DNA of 64,000 nucleotides from Brevundimonas sp. (lineage in GTDB: Bacteria > Pseudomonadota > Alphaproteobacteria > Caulobacterales > Caulobacteraceae): positions 20,837 through 84,836 of the forward strand of contig NZ_QFNM01000007.1 of NCBI RefSeq assembly GCF_003248455.1. Reading direction: 5' to 3'. A program made the translations under genes and the position numbers. Within the stretch, counting starts at the first letter, position 1. Each line of letters starts with the position of its first letter. Below, one piece after another: positions 29,457 to 38,011 of the stretch. Below the pieces are notes generated by a model. That model was given only the letters and a program-made list of their open reading frames with translations. It was not told where the DNA came from and made no database searches.

Positions 29457-29521
29457 GGGAAGGACGATGTATCATCGGCGGGAACAAATCAAGAACATTT
29501 GCTCTGCTCCCTTTGCGTTCG

Positions 29522-31000
29522 TCAGCCGGGGCTGATCACCATGCAGGTGACGCGCCGCTCGGCCAGCGCCTCGCACGCCGTCTTGGCGCCGGTTTCGGTC
29601 ATGCCGACGAAGCGCGAGCGGTACCAGTCGCCGGCGGTCTGGACGTTGCGCTCGGCGCTGGCGAACTGGATGCGGAAGCGGCGGTTGAGTTCGGTCAGCC
29701 AGTCGTTGGCCACCTTCTCGTCGCGGAAGGCGCCGACCTGGACGGCCCAGCGTCCGGCGGGCGAGCGGGCGACGGTCCGGGCGGGCTCGCGCGCCGGGGG
29801 CGGCGTGGCGCGGCGGGGGGTGGTCGAGGGGGCGACCGCCGCATTGGACGGCGCGCCGTTCAGGGAGGCGGTGACGTTGTGGGGCGCGCGGGCCGTGGCG
29901 GCGACGCTCCGGCCCGCCGCCTGCGCGGTCGCGGCGGCGCGCTGGCTGGCGGCGCGCTCGGACGGCGCGGGCGCGACTCGGGTCGGCAGGACGGCGGGGG
30001 CCGGCGCGGCGGTGTAGGCGACGGCGGTGGAGCCCATGCCCTCGCCATCCTCGTCGTCGCGAAGCGAGGCGTAGGCGACAGGCGCTTCGCCGCCGATGGA
30101 ATCGCCGCCGACGCCGAAACCGCGCTGTTCGAAGAAGGTCTGGGCCACCTGGATGCGCTCGCCCTGGGCGCGGCGGCGTTCGACCTCGAAGCCGGTGTCC
30201 ATCAGTTCGGCGACATGGGCGTTGCGGCTGGCGGTGGAGCGTCCGCCCAGGACGATGGTGATCAGACGCCGCCCGTCGCGCACGGCCGAGGCCGCCAGAT
30301 TGTAGCCCGAGGCGTTGGTGTAGCCGGTCTTCATCCCGTCATAGCCGCGCCCCGTCGGCAGCAGGCCGTTGGTGTTGCGATAGGTGCGGCCGTTATAGGC
30401 CCAGTCGTGCAGGCCGAAATAGCTGTAATACTGGGGGAAATCGCGCATGATCGCCCGCGCCAGGATGGCCTGGTCCCGCGCCGAGGTCAGCTGGCGCGCG
30501 TCGGGCAGGCCGTTGGCGGTGACATAACGCGTCTGCGTCATGCCCAGCTGTTCGGCCTTCATCGTCATCATATTGGTGAAGCGCGCCTCGGACCCGCCGA
30601 TATGCTCGCCGATGGCCAGGGCCATGTCGTTGGCCGAACGGACGGCCGTGGCGCGCATGGCGTTGTCCAGGGTGATGGTCTGACCCGCCGCCAGCCCCAA
30701 TTTCGAAGGCGGCTGCGAGGCGGCCCGCGGCGATATGGTCAGCACGTCGTCCAGCTTCGCCTTGCCCTGCTCCAACGCCTCGAACGTCAGATACAGCGTC
30801 ATCATCTTGGTCAGGGACGCCGGATAGCGGCGGCTGTCGGCGTGCCGGGCGAACAGCACCTCGCCGGTCGCGGCGTCGACGACGATGGCGGCGTAGCGGC
30901 TGCTCTCCTGGGATTGGGCCTCGATCGGTCGAACATTCGCGCCCAGCACCAGGGAGACGGCGAGCAGGGCGAAAAGGCCGCGGCGGAGGAAGGCGATCAT
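29522..31000 (-). CDS. dacC: D-alanyl-D-alanine carboxypeptidase with C-terminal SPOR domain
   Basis: A 492-residue peptidase S11 family penicillin-binding protein. ATG 31000 starts a signal peptide (MIAFLRRGLFALLAVSLVLG). S-L-T-K holds the nucleophile at about residues 62-65, S-A-N is the second motif (near 121) and K-T-G the third (near 215). An Ala/Pro-rich linker leads to a SPOR domain in the last 80 residues (W-A-V-Q-V-G-A-F-R-D, W-Y-R-S-R-F-V-G), which binds septal denuded glycan. It trims stem peptides of peptidoglycan and is expected at the division site. Confidence 0.92.
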   Translation of the reverse strand: MIAFLRRGLFALLAVSLVLGANVRPIEAQSQESSRYAAIVVDAATGEVLFARHADSRRYPASLTKMMTLYLTFEALEQGKAKLDDVLTISPRAASQPPSKLGLAAGQTITLDNAMRATAVRSANDMALAIGEHIGGSEARFTNMMTMKAEQLGMTQTRYVTANGLPDARQLTSARDQAILARAIMRDFPQYYSYFGLHDWAYNGRTYRNTNGLLPTGRGYDGMKTGYTNASGYNLAASAVRDGRRLITIVLGGRSTASRNAHVAELMDTGFEVERRRAQGERIQVAQTFFEQRGFGVGGDSIGGEAPVAYASLRDDEDGEGMGSTAVAYTAAPAPAVLPTRVAPAPSERAASQRAAATAQAAGRSVAATARAPHNVTASLNGAPSNAAVAPSTTPRRATPPPAREPARTVARSPAGRWAVQVGAFRDEKVANDWLTELNRRFRIQFASAERNVQTAGDWYRSRFVGMTETGAKTACEALAERRVTCMVISPG

Positions 31001-31174
31001 GGGCGATACAACCCTTTGGTAATCAAGCCCTTGGCGAGCAGGGTGCGGCAGGCCCCCCGGCCGACGCGACGAAAGGCCTAGCATAGGAACCTCGGGTTTC
31101 ATGGTGGTTAACCGCCCGTCAACGCGAATTTGAACCGCCTATCGGAGTTATCCTTTCGGCTTGGCGACGATCCG

Positions 31175-31191
31175 ATTGTGCAGCGCACAAT
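31175..31191. promoter_or_regulatory. Perfect 17-bp palindrome upstream of phasin gene
   Basis: ATTGTGC (31175-31181) and GCACAAT (31185-31191) flank AGC. The site lies in the 310-base gap before the phasin gene, about 120 bases from its ATG. TGC-rich palindromes of this sort are bound by PhaR-type repressors in other alphaproteobacteria, so it is a candidate phasin operator. Confidence 0.5.
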
Positions 31192-31310
31192 GGCATCTTG
31201 CATTCATTTCGCACTTGCAGCATATTTCGGGTCTGCGAGGGGTCGCCTCGCTTTCAATTTTCCGCAGCGTTCCATTCCCCGGACGCGCATGCAGGACCGG
31301 ACAGACGATC

Positions 31311-31802
31311 ATGACCGACGCCGCCGAAACGATGAAGAAGACCGCCGATCAAGCCGCCGCCGCCACCGCCTCGGTCGGCGCCAAGGTCAAGGCTCAGGCC
31401 GAGACCCTCCAGGCCGCCGGGACCCAGGCCTTCCGCGAAGGCGTCGACAAGTCGGTCGCCTCGCTGGGCGAACTGAACGCGCAAGGCAAGAAGAACCTGG
31501 ACGCCATCGTCGAGTCGGCCAGCGTCGCCCAGAAGGGCGCCGAGGCCCTGTCGCAGCAGGCCCTGGGCTTCGCCAAGACGGCTTGGGAAGACGGCGTCGC
31601 CGCCTCCAAGGAGCTGTCGACCGCCCGCTCGGTGCAGGAGTTCTTCGAGCTTCAGACCGCCTGGGCCAAGAAGTCCATGGAACGCTATGTCGCCGAACTG
31701 ACCAAGACCAACGAGATCGTCACGGCTACGGTCAAGGACAGCCTGAAGCCGATCAACGAGCGCGTCACCGCCTCGGTCGAAACCTTCCAGGCCGCCCGCT
31801 GA
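31311..31802 (+). CDS. phaP: Phasin (PHB granule-associated protein)
   Basis: A 163-residue helical protein of the phasin family. ATG 31311 is used because the upstream in-frame extension looks like untranslated leader. It is mostly Ala/Lys/Glu/Gln with the phasin pattern (A-S-V-G-A-K-V-K-A-Q, A-A-G-T-Q-A-F-R-E-G-V-D-K-S, V-Q-E-F-F-E-L-Q-T-A-W-A-K-K-S-M-E-R-Y). Phasins coat polyhydroxybutyrate granules and control their size and number. The palindrome upstream and a strong terminator downstream make it a single-gene unit. Confidence 0.85.
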   Translation: MTDAAETMKKTADQAAAATASVGAKVKAQAETLQAAGTQAFREGVDKSVASLGELNAQGKKNLDAIVESASVAQKGAEALSQQALGFAKTAWEDGVAASKELSTARSVQEFFELQTAWAKKSMERYVAELTKTNEIVTATVKDSLKPINERVTASVETFQAAR

Positions 31803-31830
31803 GCCCAGCGACGCCCGCGATAGTCGGAAA

Positions 31831-31859
31831 GGCCCCGGAGTCCGCTCCGGGGCCTTTTT
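31831..31859 (+). terminator. Rho-independent terminator of the phasin gene
   Basis: GGCCCCGGAG (31831-31840) pairs with CTCCGGGGCC (31845-31854) around TCCG, followed by TTTTT. A textbook intrinsic terminator 28 bases after the phasin stop. Confidence 0.9.
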
Positions 31860-31971
31860 CGTTCCGCATCCGTGATTTGCCCTTCACGCAATCCGTGACT
31901 GGACGCCGCTTCAAATCGGGCCATCATTCCCTATCTGTTAGCCAAGACGACTCCCCGACTACGGAACACGA

Positions 31972-32301
31972 ATGCCCATTCAAAGGCCCGGCGAGACGGG
32001 CGGCGGTCAAGGAACCGCCGTCGTCACCGAAACCAAGCCGAAGCTTCAGAAGCCCTCGCTCTATCGGGTGCTGATCCTGAACGACGATTATTCGCCGATG
32101 GAATTCGTCGTCTATGTGCTGGAGCGGTTCTTCCAGAAGAGCCGCGAGGAAGCGACCCGCATCATGCTGCATGTGCACCAGCATGGCGTGGGGGTCTGCG
32201 GCGTCTTCACCTACGAGGTCGCCGAAACCAAGGTCGCGCAGGTCATCGAAACCGCGCGCCGCCACCAGCACCCTCTGCAATGCACGATGGAAAAGGACTG
32301 A
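31972..32301 (+). CDS. clpS: ATP-dependent Clp protease adaptor ClpS
   Basis: A 109-residue adaptor that brings N-degron substrates to ClpAP. After a disordered start (about 1-25) the domain shows Y-R-V-L-I-L-N-D-D-Y-S-P-M-E-F-V-V-Y-V-L, the region that binds the destabilising N-terminal residue and the ClpA N domain, then E-A-T-R-I-M-L-H-V-H and G-V-C-G-V-F-T-Y-E-V-A-E-T-K. It precedes clpA by 13 bases, the standard operon. In Caulobacterales ClpS-ClpA handles regulated proteolysis during the cell cycle. Confidence 0.95.
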   Translation: MPIQRPGETGGGQGTAVVTETKPKLQKPSLYRVLILNDDYSPMEFVVYVLERFFQKSREEATRIMLHVHQHGVGVCGVFTYEVAETKVAQVIETARRHQHPLQCTMEKD

Positions 32302-32314
32302 GAGGAACCTCCCT

Positions 32315-34618
32315 ATGCCTTCATTTTCCCGTCCTCTCGAAGAAACCCTGCACCGCGCGGTGGGATACGCCAATGCGCGCAGGCACGAATATGCGACGCT
32401 GGAGCACCTGCTTCTGGCGCTGATCGACGACCCGGATGCGTCGGGCGTCATGCGCGCCTGCAACGTCGAACTGAATGCGCTCAAGGGCGCCTTGACCCTC
32501 TATGTCGACAACGACCTGGCCGCCCTGGCCACGGCGGACGGCGAGGACGCCAAGCCGACGGCCGGTTTCCAGCGCGTGATCCAGCGCGCGGTGATCCACG
32601 TCCAGTCGTCGGGCCGCGAGGAAGTGTCCGGGGCGAACGTGCTGGTCGCCATCTTCTCCGAGCGCGAGAGCCACGCCGCCTACTTCCTGCAGGAGCAGGA
32701 CATGACACGCTACGACGCGGTCAACTTCATCGCCCATGGCATCGCCAAGAAGGCCGGCGCCTCCGAGGCCAAACCGGCCAAGGGCGCCAGCCCGGAAGAG
32801 GCTGAGGACCAGTCGGCCGTCAAACAGGGCGGAGAGGCGCTGGAAGCCTATTGCGTCGATCTCAACGAGAAGTCGCGCCAGGGCAAGGTCGATCCCCTCA
32901 TCGGTCGTCAGGCCGAGGTCGAACGCTCGATCCAGATCTTGTGCCGCCGGACCAAGAACAATCCGCTGCTAGTCGGCGATCCCGGCGTGGGCAAGACCGC
33001 CATCGCCGAAGGTCTGGCCCGCAAGATCGTCAAGGGCGAGGTGCCGGACGTCCTGAAGGACGCCACCATATATTCGCTGGACATGGGCGCGCTGCTGGCC
33101 GGCACCCGCTATCGCGGCGACTTCGAGGAGCGGCTGAAGCAGGTGGTCAAGGAGTTGGAGAACCACGACAACGCCGTGCTCTTCATCGACGAGATCCACA
33201 CGGTGATCGGCGCGGGCGCGACCTCGGGCGGGGCGATGGACGCCTCCAACCTGCTGAAGCCGGCTTTGGCCTCGGGTTCGCTGCGCTGCATGGGTTCGAC
33301 CACCTACAAGGAGTATCGCCAACACTTCGAGAAGGACCGCGCCCTGGTGCGTCGCTTCCAGAAGATCGACGTCAACGAGCCGACGGTCGAGGATACGGTC
33401 AAGATCCTGAAGGGTCTGAAGACCTATTACGAGCAGCACCACAAGGTCCGCTACACCGACAGCGCCATCCGCACGGCGGTCGAACTGTCGGCGCGCTATA
33501 TGACCGACCGGAAACTGCCGGACAAGGCCATCGACGTGATCGACGAGGCGGGGGCGTCGCAGATGCTGCTGACCGAATCCAAGCGCAAGAAGGTCATCGG
33601 CCAGAAGGAGGTCGAGGCCGTCATCGCCAAGATGGCGCGCATCCCCGCCAAATCGGTGTCCAAGTCCGACACCGAAAGCCTGCGCGAGTTGGAGACGGAC
33701 CTGAAACGGGTGGTCTTCGGCCAGGAACAGGCGATCGAACAGGTCTCGGCGGCGATGAAGCTGGCGCGGGCGGGTCTGCGCGACCCCAACAAGCCCATCG
33801 GCAGCTTCCTGTTCAGCGGCCCGACCGGCGTCGGCAAGACCGAGGTGGCCAAGCAACTCGCCGCCACATTGGGCATCGAGATGCAGCGGTTCGACATGTC
33901 CGAATATATGGAGCGCCATACGGTCAGCCGTCTGATCGGCGCCCCTCCCGGCTATGTCGGCCATGACCAGGGCGGCCTGCTGACCGACGCCGTGGACCAG
34001 CATCCGCACGCCGTCATCCTGCTGGACGAGATCGAGAAGGCGCACCCGGACGTCTACAACATCCTGCTGCAGGTGATGGACAACGGCATGCTGACCGACG
34101 CGGTCGGCAAGAAGGTCGATTTCAGGAACGTCATCCTGATCATGACCACCAACGCCGGGGCCGCCGACAACGCCCGCGCCTCCATCGGTTTCGGCCGGGG
34201 CAAGGTCGAGGGCGAGGACGACAAGGCCATCCAGCGTCTGTTCGCGCCGGAGTTCAGGAACCGCCTGGACGCCATCGTGGCCTTCAAGCCGCTGGGCGCC
34301 GAGACGATCCGTTCGGTCGTGACCAAGTTCGTGCTGCAGCTGGAAGCCCAGTTGGCGGACCGCAACATCACCATCGAACTGACCGACGAAGCCGCCGACT
34401 GGCTGGCCAAGAACGGCTTCGACGAACTGTACGGCGCGCGTCCCCTGGCGCGGGTCATCCAGGACTCGATCAAGAAGCCCCTGGCCGACGACATCCTGTT
34501 CGGCCGCCTGACCCGCGGCGGACACGTCAAGGTCCAGTTGAAGGACGGCAAGATCGACTTCGACATCGCCAGCCCTTCGGGGGCCCCGGCGAAGACTGCG
34601 GAGGAAGAGACGGCCTGA
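32315..34618 (+). CDS. clpA: ATP-dependent Clp protease ATP-binding subunit ClpA
   Basis: A 767-residue double AAA+ unfoldase, partner of ClpP. ATG 32315 with GAGGAA upstream is chosen; it gives the proper N domain (L-E-E-T-L-H-R-A, E-Y-A-T-L-E-H-L-L-L). Walker A boxes are G-D-P-G-V-G-K-T (about 221) and G-P-T-G-V-G-K-T (about 503). I-F-S-G-type loops and Walker B L-F-I-D-E-I-H and I-L-L-D-E-I-E-K-A follow. It unfolds proteins and feeds them to ClpP; a terminator closes the clpS-clpA operon. Confidence 0.96.
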   Translation: MPSFSRPLEETLHRAVGYANARRHEYATLEHLLLALIDDPDASGVMRACNVELNALKGALTLYVDNDLAALATADGEDAKPTAGFQRVIQRAVIHVQSSGREEVSGANVLVAIFSERESHAAYFLQEQDMTRYDAVNFIAHGIAKKAGASEAKPAKGASPEEAEDQSAVKQGGEALEAYCVDLNEKSRQGKVDPLIGRQAEVERSIQILCRRTKNNPLLVGDPGVGKTAIAEGLARKIVKGEVPDVLKDATIYSLDMGALLAGTRYRGDFEERLKQVVKELENHDNAVLFIDEIHTVIGAGATSGGAMDASNLLKPALASGSLRCMGSTTYKEYRQHFEKDRALVRRFQKIDVNEPTVEDTVKILKGLKTYYEQHHKVRYTDSAIRTAVELSARYMTDRKLPDKAIDVIDEAGASQMLLTESKRKKVIGQKEVEAVIAKMARIPAKSVSKSDTESLRELETDLKRVVFGQEQAIEQVSAAMKLARAGLRDPNKPIGSFLFSGPTGVGKTEVAKQLAATLGIEMQRFDMSEYMERHTVSRLIGAPPGYVGHDQGGLLTDAVDQHPHAVILLDEIEKAHPDVYNILLQVMDNGMLTDAVGKKVDFRNVILIMTTNAGAADNARASIGFGRGKVEGEDDKAIQRLFAPEFRNRLDAIVAFKPLGAETIRSVVTKFVLQLEAQLADRNITIELTDEAADWLAKNGFDELYGARPLARVIQDSIKKPLADDILFGRLTRGGHVKVQLKDGKIDFDIASPSGAPAKTAEEETA

Positions 34619-34640
34619 TCGTCTCGGCGTCGAAAGCAGA

Positions 34641-34672
34641 AGGCCCGGCTGGAAACAGCCGGGCCTTTTTTT
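34641..34672 (+). terminator. Rho-independent terminator of clpS-clpA
   Basis: AGGCCCGGCTG (34641-34651) pairs with CAGCCGGGCCT (34656-34666) around GAAA, followed by a run of T. Confidence 0.92.
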
Positions 34673-34722
34673 GTCGTGACGCACGTCCCGCGTCAGCGGG
34701 GTAGGGGCTTCCTCGAAAGCTC

Positions 34723-34816
34723 GGTTCATCACAACGAACACGACGGGACACAGCGATCACAACGAAGCCGATCTCGCCGTGTTCATCGTGCCTCGCTGTG
34801 GGCGTTGTGATGAACC
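34723..34816. repeat. Large nested inverted repeat (cruciform-like, MITE-like)
   Basis: GGTTCATCACAACG (34723-34736) is the perfect inverse of CGTTGTGATGAACC (34803-34816). Inside, CACAGCGA (34749-34756) matches TCGCTGTG (34793-34800), and GAACACG (34736-34742) matches CGTGTTC (34778-34784). The whole 94-base block lies between the clpA terminator and the next gene and could fold into one long hairpin. No gene is inside it. Confidence 0.75.
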
Positions 34817-34855
34817 CTTATGTCGCCCGCTAAAGCGGGATTAGACCGCCAAAGT

Positions 34856-36007
34856 TCAATGCGAGCCCTGTCTGAAGGGCGACAGTTCGGCGGTCATCTC
34901 AGTCCGCTGCTCCTCCACCGCCGGTCTTTCGCTCGCCAGATAGCGGGCGACGGGGTCGCGCAGGGCGGGATCGGCGATGAAGTGGGCGGAATAGACGGGG
35001 GAGGGCAGATAGCCGCGCGCGATCTTGTGCTCGCCCTGCGCCCCCGCCTCGACGCGGGACAGTCCGTTCGCGATGGCGAAGTCGATGGCCTGGTAGTAGC
35101 ACAGTTCGAAATGCAGGAAGGGGACGTCCTCCAGCGTGCCCCACTGGCGGCCATAAAGGGCGTCGCGGCCGATGAAGTTCAGGGCGCCGGCGATGGGCGT
35201 CTGATCCCGGAAGGCCATGACCAGGGCGATCCGATCGGCCATGGTCGCGAAGACACGGTTGAAGAAGTCGCGCGTCAGATAGGGGCGGCCCCATTTGCGC
35301 GAGCCGGTGTCCATGTAGAAGGCGAAGAAGGCGTCCCAGTGCGCCGGGGTGATCTCGGCGCCGGTCAGGATGCGGATATCCAGGCCCGCCTGGGCGTCGC
35401 GCCGCTCGCGCCGGATCGACTTGCGGCGACTGGACGACAGGGCGGCCAAAAAGTCGTCGAAGGTTTTATAGCCGTCGTTTCGCCAGATGAACTGGATGTC
35501 TTGGCGCGCCAGCAGGCCCGCCTCGGTCATGGTCGTCCATTCGGCCTGGGTCGGGAAGTTGACGTGCAGGGACGAGACGCCCAGCCGCTCCACCAAGGTC
35601 AGGGCTCCCTGCAACAGGGCTTGGCGCACCGTGGCGGCGTCCGCATCGGCATGGTTCAGGAAACGCGGCCCGGTCGCGGGGGTGAAGGGCACAGCCCCCA
35701 ACAGCTTGGGATAATACCGCCCGCCGGCCCGCTCATAGGCGTCCGCCCAGCTGTGGTCGAAGACGTATTCGCCCTGGCTGTTCCCTTTCAGATAGAGCGG
35801 CATGACGCCCAGCACGGCGTTGTCGGCATCCCGAAGCGCCAGATGGCGCGGGGCCCAGCCCTGGCGCGGCGCGGCGCTGCCCGAGGCCTCGCAAGCGTGC
35901 AGGAAATCGTAGGAGACGAAAGGGTCGCCGGTGGGCAGCGCGCAGGCGTCCCAGGCCTCGCGGCCGATGTCCGACACAGTGTCGTGGACGGTGATGTGAA
36001 AACTCAT
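34856..36007 (-). CDS. GNAT/FemAB-like acyltransferase (DUF482 type)
   Basis: A 383-residue protein of the DUF482 or 'peptidoglycan biosynthesis protein' GNAT-like family. It has tandem acyltransferase folds: G-D-P-F-V-S-Y-D-F-L-H-A-C-E-x-S-G-S near residues 26-43, S-R-R-K-S-I-R-R-E-R near 190, G-S-R-K-W-G-R-P-Y-L-T near 235 and E-L-C-Y-Y-Q-A-I-D-F-A-I, G-E-H-K-I-A-R-G-Y-L-P near the end, all signature positions. The donor and acceptor are unknown. It is convergent with nothing close by and is followed by intergenic repeats on both sides. Confidence 0.85.
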   Translation of the reverse strand: MSFHITVHDTVSDIGREAWDACALPTGDPFVSYDFLHACEASGSAAPRQGWAPRHLALRDADNAVLGVMPLYLKGNSQGEYVFDHSWADAYERAGGRYYPKLLGAVPFTPATGPRFLNHADADAATVRQALLQGALTLVERLGVSSLHVNFPTQAEWTTMTEAGLLARQDIQFIWRNDGYKTFDDFLAALSSSRRKSIRRERRDAQAGLDIRILTGAEITPAHWDAFFAFYMDTGSRKWGRPYLTRDFFNRVFATMADRIALVMAFRDQTPIAGALNFIGRDALYGRQWGTLEDVPFLHFELCYYQAIDFAIANGLSRVEAGAQGEHKIARGYLPSPVYSAHFIADPALRDPVARYLASERPAVEEQRTEMTAELSPFRQGSH

Positions 36008-36013
36008 ATCCGC

Positions 36014-36130
36014 TCATCCCCGCGAAAGCGGGGACCCAGTCCTTTAACGCCCTCGGTGTTTGGGGCGTCGGCATGGCTCAATGGCCACAGACGCGCCCAA
36101 AACACTGGGTCCCCGCTTTCGCGGGGATGA
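36014..36130. repeat. Paired REP-like inverted repeat element
   Basis: The 27-base arm at 36014-36040 is the exact inverse of 36104-36130. Each arm itself contains CCCCGCGAAAGCGGGG, a hairpin with a GAAA loop, and the arms enclose 63 bases with no gene. A related element is at 44891-45019. These elements look like a dispersed, probably mobile or transcript-stabilising, repeat family. Confidence 0.8.
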
Positions 36131-36153
36131 ACGGAAATCATAAGGGCATCCGA

Positions 36154-36612
36154 TCAGCGGATCTCCACGACGGCGTCCACCTCGACGGCGAAGCCCAGCG
36201 GCAGCTTGTAGACGCCGACGGCCGAACGGGCGTGCTTGCCGGCGTCGCCGAAGACCTGGACCATCAGGTCCGAGCAGCCGTTGATCACGGCGGGAATGGC
36301 CTCGAAATCCGGGCCGGCTTGGACGAAGCCGCCCAGTTTGACGATGCGGACCACCCGATCCAGGTCGCCGTCGCAGGCGGCCTTGATCTGGGCGATCAGG
36401 TTCAGGCCGCACAGGCGGGCGGCGTCCGCAGCCTGTTCCGACGTCACGTTCACGCCGACCGTGCCCTTGATCCCGCCATTGGCGTCGTTGGACAGTTGGC
36501 CCGAAATCGTGACCTGATCGCCCGAGCGGACGAAGGAAACATAGCTGGCCACCGGCTTGGCGGGTTCCGGCAGGGTCAGGCCGAGTTCGGCGATGCGGGC
36601 TTCGATGCTCAT
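36154..36612 (-). CDS. RidA-family (YjgF) protein
   Basis: A 152-residue member of the RidA family, which releases ammonia from reactive enamines and imines made by PLP enzymes. The core reads V-R-S-G-D-Q-V-T-I-S-G-Q-L, then A-A-R-L-C-G-L-N-L-I-A-Q-I-K and R-I-V-K-L-G-G-F-V, with the C-terminal G-K-H-A-R-S-A-V-G-V and L-P-L-G-F-A-V-E-V-D. The Arg expected to hold the substrate carboxylate is present in A-R-S-A. The protein is longer than classical RidA, matching the subgroup that begins I-E-A-R-I-A-E-L-G. Confidence 0.9.
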   Translation of the reverse strand: MSIEARIAELGLTLPEPAKPVASYVSFVRSGDQVTISGQLSNDANGGIKGTVGVNVTSEQAADAARLCGLNLIAQIKAACDGDLDRVVRIVKLGGFVQAGPDFEAIPAVINGCSDLMVQVFGDAGKHARSAVGVYKLPLGFAVEVDAVVEIR

Positions 36613-36729
36613 GGCGGCTCCTTGTTCGATCTGGGCGCGGTTTAGCGCGAGGCGCGTGCGGCGTCACCCGCGCTTGCGGCCTTGGCGCGCTTTAAAGGTT
36701 CGCCAACCGCATCGTGGCATTGTGCGAAC

Positions 36730-37626
36730 ATGGATATGCACCTGACACCCGACGTCGCCGCCTTCCATGCCGTTCTGGCGCGTCTGACGCCCGACGACCG
36801 CGCGCGGGTCGAGGCCGCCGCCGGCCCGGCCGCGCAAAAGGCCGCCGAGGGCGCGCCTCACTGGGACTTCGAAATGCCGGCCAAGGCGGTGGACGCCTTC
36901 CTGGGCGCGGAGGCGTCCGACGAGGTGCGGCGCGGCCTGATCGCGGCCTGGGCGCTGCAACTGCCCGATCGCGTCGCGGCGATGGCCCTGCCGGCCGAGG
37001 TGATGGCCCTCTATCCCTATTGGATAGGTCAGTTGGCCGAGTTCCTGACCCAGCCCCAGAGCGACTATGTCTTCGACCACTGGTCAAAGGACGTGCGCTT
37101 CACCCTGGCGCTCAGCGTGCCGGGGGCCAAGAGCCAGGTGATCGACCTGTCATCGCCGGTGGGGCCGGGCCAGATCGTAAAACACGCCCTGAGCGGGCGG
37201 GGGATCATGCCGCTGTTTCGCTATCTGGCGGCTGGGGCCAGACGCGAACCGTGGCTGGAGGTGCACACCGAAAGCCGCTGGCTGCGCGGTTTCAACGAGG
37301 ACGGCTGGAACGAAGCCTGGGCCACGGCGGCGGAACTGTGCCGCGCGCGGCCCGAACTGGCGGGCATGATCGGCTCAAGCTGGTTCTACGATCCGCCACT
37401 GACCGAGATCAGCCCCCGCCTGGCCCACCTGCGCCTGAACCCCCTGAAGGGCGGCGCCTTCATGGTCCATCAGGGGCCGGGCGAAATCCACACCCAGCGC
37501 GCGGCGACGGCCTCGGCGTCCAGGAAGGCGCTGATCGACGCCGGCGAATACACCGCGCGCTCCTGGCTGATGATCTGGCCTAGGAAGGAATTGATCGCCT
37601 GGGCGGATCGGCGCAAGGCGCGCTGA
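36730..37626 (+). CDS. Conserved hypothetical protein
   Basis: A 298-residue protein, ATG 36730 (a second ATG lies two codons on). Early residues are helical with L-T-P-D-D-R-A-R-V and W-D-F-E-M-P-A-K-A-V-D-A-F. Later come W-S-K-D-V-R-F-T-L-A-L-S-V-P, W-L-E-V-H-T-E-S-R-W-L and a C-terminal S-W-L-M-I-W-P-R-K-E-L. The pattern is well conserved in Caulobacterales as I remember it, but I know no function. It stands alone, upstream of a small membrane protein gene. Confidence 0.65.
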   Translation: MDMHLTPDVAAFHAVLARLTPDDRARVEAAAGPAAQKAAEGAPHWDFEMPAKAVDAFLGAEASDEVRRGLIAAWALQLPDRVAAMALPAEVMALYPYWIGQLAEFLTQPQSDYVFDHWSKDVRFTLALSVPGAKSQVIDLSSPVGPGQIVKHALSGRGIMPLFRYLAAGARREPWLEVHTESRWLRGFNEDGWNEAWATAAELCRARPELAGMIGSSWFYDPPLTEISPRLAHLRLNPLKGGAFMVHQGPGEIHTQRAATASASRKALIDAGEYTARSWLMIWPRKELIAWADRRKAR

Positions 37627-37717
37627 CGCCTTCGGTCTGCATCAAGAACACATCGTTTTTCCACGTGCCGTTTCCGTCGATCAGGCGCATTATGGGTGCG
37701 GCGTTAGGAGAGCGGAC

Positions 37718-38011
37718 ATGACAGGCGTCGCGGCGAGTGGAACGGGCCGGGCGAACCCTTGGCGACTGGCGGGGTGGGGCCTCGTCGCGGCGGTCCTGTT
37801 GGCGCCGCTGATCGCCATGCATTTCACCAGCGAGGTGGCCTGGACGGCCACGGACTTCGCCTTCGCCGGCGCATTGCTGGTCGGGGCCGGTCTTCTGTTG
37901 GAACTGACCCTGTGGAAAGTGCGGGGCTTGGGCGGGCGATTGGTGGTTGGCGGACTGGTCGTGGCCGCCGTCCTGCTGATCTGGGCGGACGGCGCGGTGG
38001 GCCTGTTCTAG
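37718..38011 (+). CDS. Small three-helix membrane protein
   Basis: A 97-residue protein with three membrane helices at about 15-34 (L-A-G-W-G-L-V-A-A-V-L-L-A-P-L), 46-65 (F-A-F-A-G-A-L-L-V-G-A-G-L-L-L) and 71-90 (G-G-L-V-V-A-A-V-L-L-I-W). Its stop overlaps the end of the convergent deacetylase gene. Family unknown. Confidence 0.65.
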   Translation: MTGVAASGTGRANPWRLAGWGLVAAVLLAPLIAMHFTSEVAWTATDFAFAGALLVGAGLLLELTLWKVRGLGGRLVVGGLVVAAVLLIWADGAVGLF

